Assembly (NCBI GenBank): GCA_024653795.1
Contig: JANLHY010000077.1
Coordinates: forward strand, 1-5,314
Direction of reading: 5' to 3'
DNA: 5,314 nt
Source of the DNA: Candidatus Brocadiaceae bacterium
GTDB taxonomy: Bacteria > Planctomycetota > Brocadiia > Brocadiales > Brocadiaceae
Shown here: positions 5,159 through 5,314 of the stretch, one piece after another
Layout of the letters: each line of letters starts with the position of its first letter
How positions within the stretch are numbered: the stretch's first letter is position 1
The notes under the pieces: model-generated
Database searches by the model: none
Told to the model about the DNA's origin: nothing
What the model saw: only the letters and a program-made list of their open reading frames with translations
Made by a program: the position numbers and the translations under genes

Positions 5159-5314
5159 ATGTTTAATAAATATTTTGTATATATTTTGGCAAGTAAGCGG
5201 AATGGGACGTTGTATATTGGAGTGACCAATAACTTGGAAAGGCGCGTGTATGAACATAAAAACAACGTTGTTAAGGGTTTTACTTCAAAATATAGTGTCC
5301 ATCAACTTGTGTAT
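5159..5314 (+). CDS. GIY-YIG nuclease-domain protein (3' truncated by window edge)
   Basis: The 52 codons up to the window end read MFNKYFVYILASKRNGTLYI and continue GVTNNLERRVYEHKNN, which is the start of a small single-domain GIY-YIG endonuclease of the YhbQ/UPF0213 type (usually about 80-100 residues). The first motif appears as FVYIL (6-10) with LYIGVT (18-23), and the catalytic-helix arginine lies in LERRVYEHK (26-34). GGAG (5147-5150) stands 8 nt before the ATG, deciding this start over the ATG at 5152, whose frame stops after four codons. Members of this group cut or nick DNA in principle; the cellular role of most is unknown. It lies in repeats where the hydrogenase small subunit gene would be expected, and it is not an evident part of the operon. 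Whether it is mobile cannot be told from this fragment. Confidence 0.9.
   Translation, partial: MFNKYFVYILASKRNGTLYIGVTNNLERRVYEHKNNVVKGFTSKYSVHQLVY

Noticed and set aside
5051..5257. 68-codon minus-strand frame across the 3' repeats
   Set aside because: It overlaps the palindrome and the clear GIY-YIG start on the other strand and shows no family features.

Overview
The window is a [NiFe]-hydrogenase locus from a bacterium of moderate-to-low GC, with gaps full of short dispersed repeats. All genes run on the + strand. The repeat types (GTCATTGCGA...TCGCAATGAC palindromes, AATCCCCCTT/AAGGGGGATT palindromes, AAATCCGAAATCC words, CGCAAAG words and 9-bp TAACAGGAT-type arrays) are common in environmental anaerobes. 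Together with a bacterial-type group 3b hydrogenase module they suggest a planctomycete of the anammox (Brocadiales) kind or a similar lineage. This placement is from memory of such genomes and is weak; no rRNA or other phylogenetic marker is present.

Layout: (1) 1-633, the C-terminal 210 codons of hypD, a [4Fe-4S] scaffold protein for the Fe(CN)2CO ligands of [NiFe] hydrogenases. (2) 634-983, a gap almost filled by two 88-nt imperfect palindromes, followed by an AT-rich leader. (3) 984-1994, complete hypE, ending in the diagnostic PRIC cysteine. (4) 2001-2210, the remnant of a small DUF3303-like gene that has lost its start and N-terminal third. (5) 2210-3364, the beta (iron-sulfur) subunit of a group 3b hydrogenase/sulfhydrogenase. 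(6) 3365-3653, a second repeat-rich gap with 8-bp-period and 9-bp-period arrays and a possible promoter. (7) 3654-4112, a stand-alone cyclic-nucleotide-binding-fold protein without a DNA-binding domain. (8) 4127-4966, the gamma (FAD/NAD(P)/2Fe-2S) subunit. (9) 4967-5158, more repeats. (10) 5159-end, the start of a GIY-YIG nuclease-domain gene.

How the genes work together: HypD and HypE build and deliver the cyanide ligands of the active-site iron. The beta and gamma subunits form the electron-transfer half of a soluble NAD(P)-linked hydrogenase: NAD(P)H to FAD and 2Fe-2S in gamma, then 4Fe-4S clusters in beta, then the hydrogenase half. The cNMP-fold protein sits 14 nt upstream of gamma and is probably co-translated with it. 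The small (delta) and large (alpha, catalytic) subunits, normally next after gamma, do not follow within the window; repeats and a GIY-YIG gene stand there instead. Whether they lie beyond the window, elsewhere, or are lost cannot be told from here.

No tRNA, rRNA, CRISPR array or complete insertion sequence was seen. The most unusual points are the degenerate ligand pocket of the cNMP-fold protein, the repeat-derived insert inside HypD, the decayed small gene translationally coupled to the beta subunit, and the apparent break in the hydrogenase operon.
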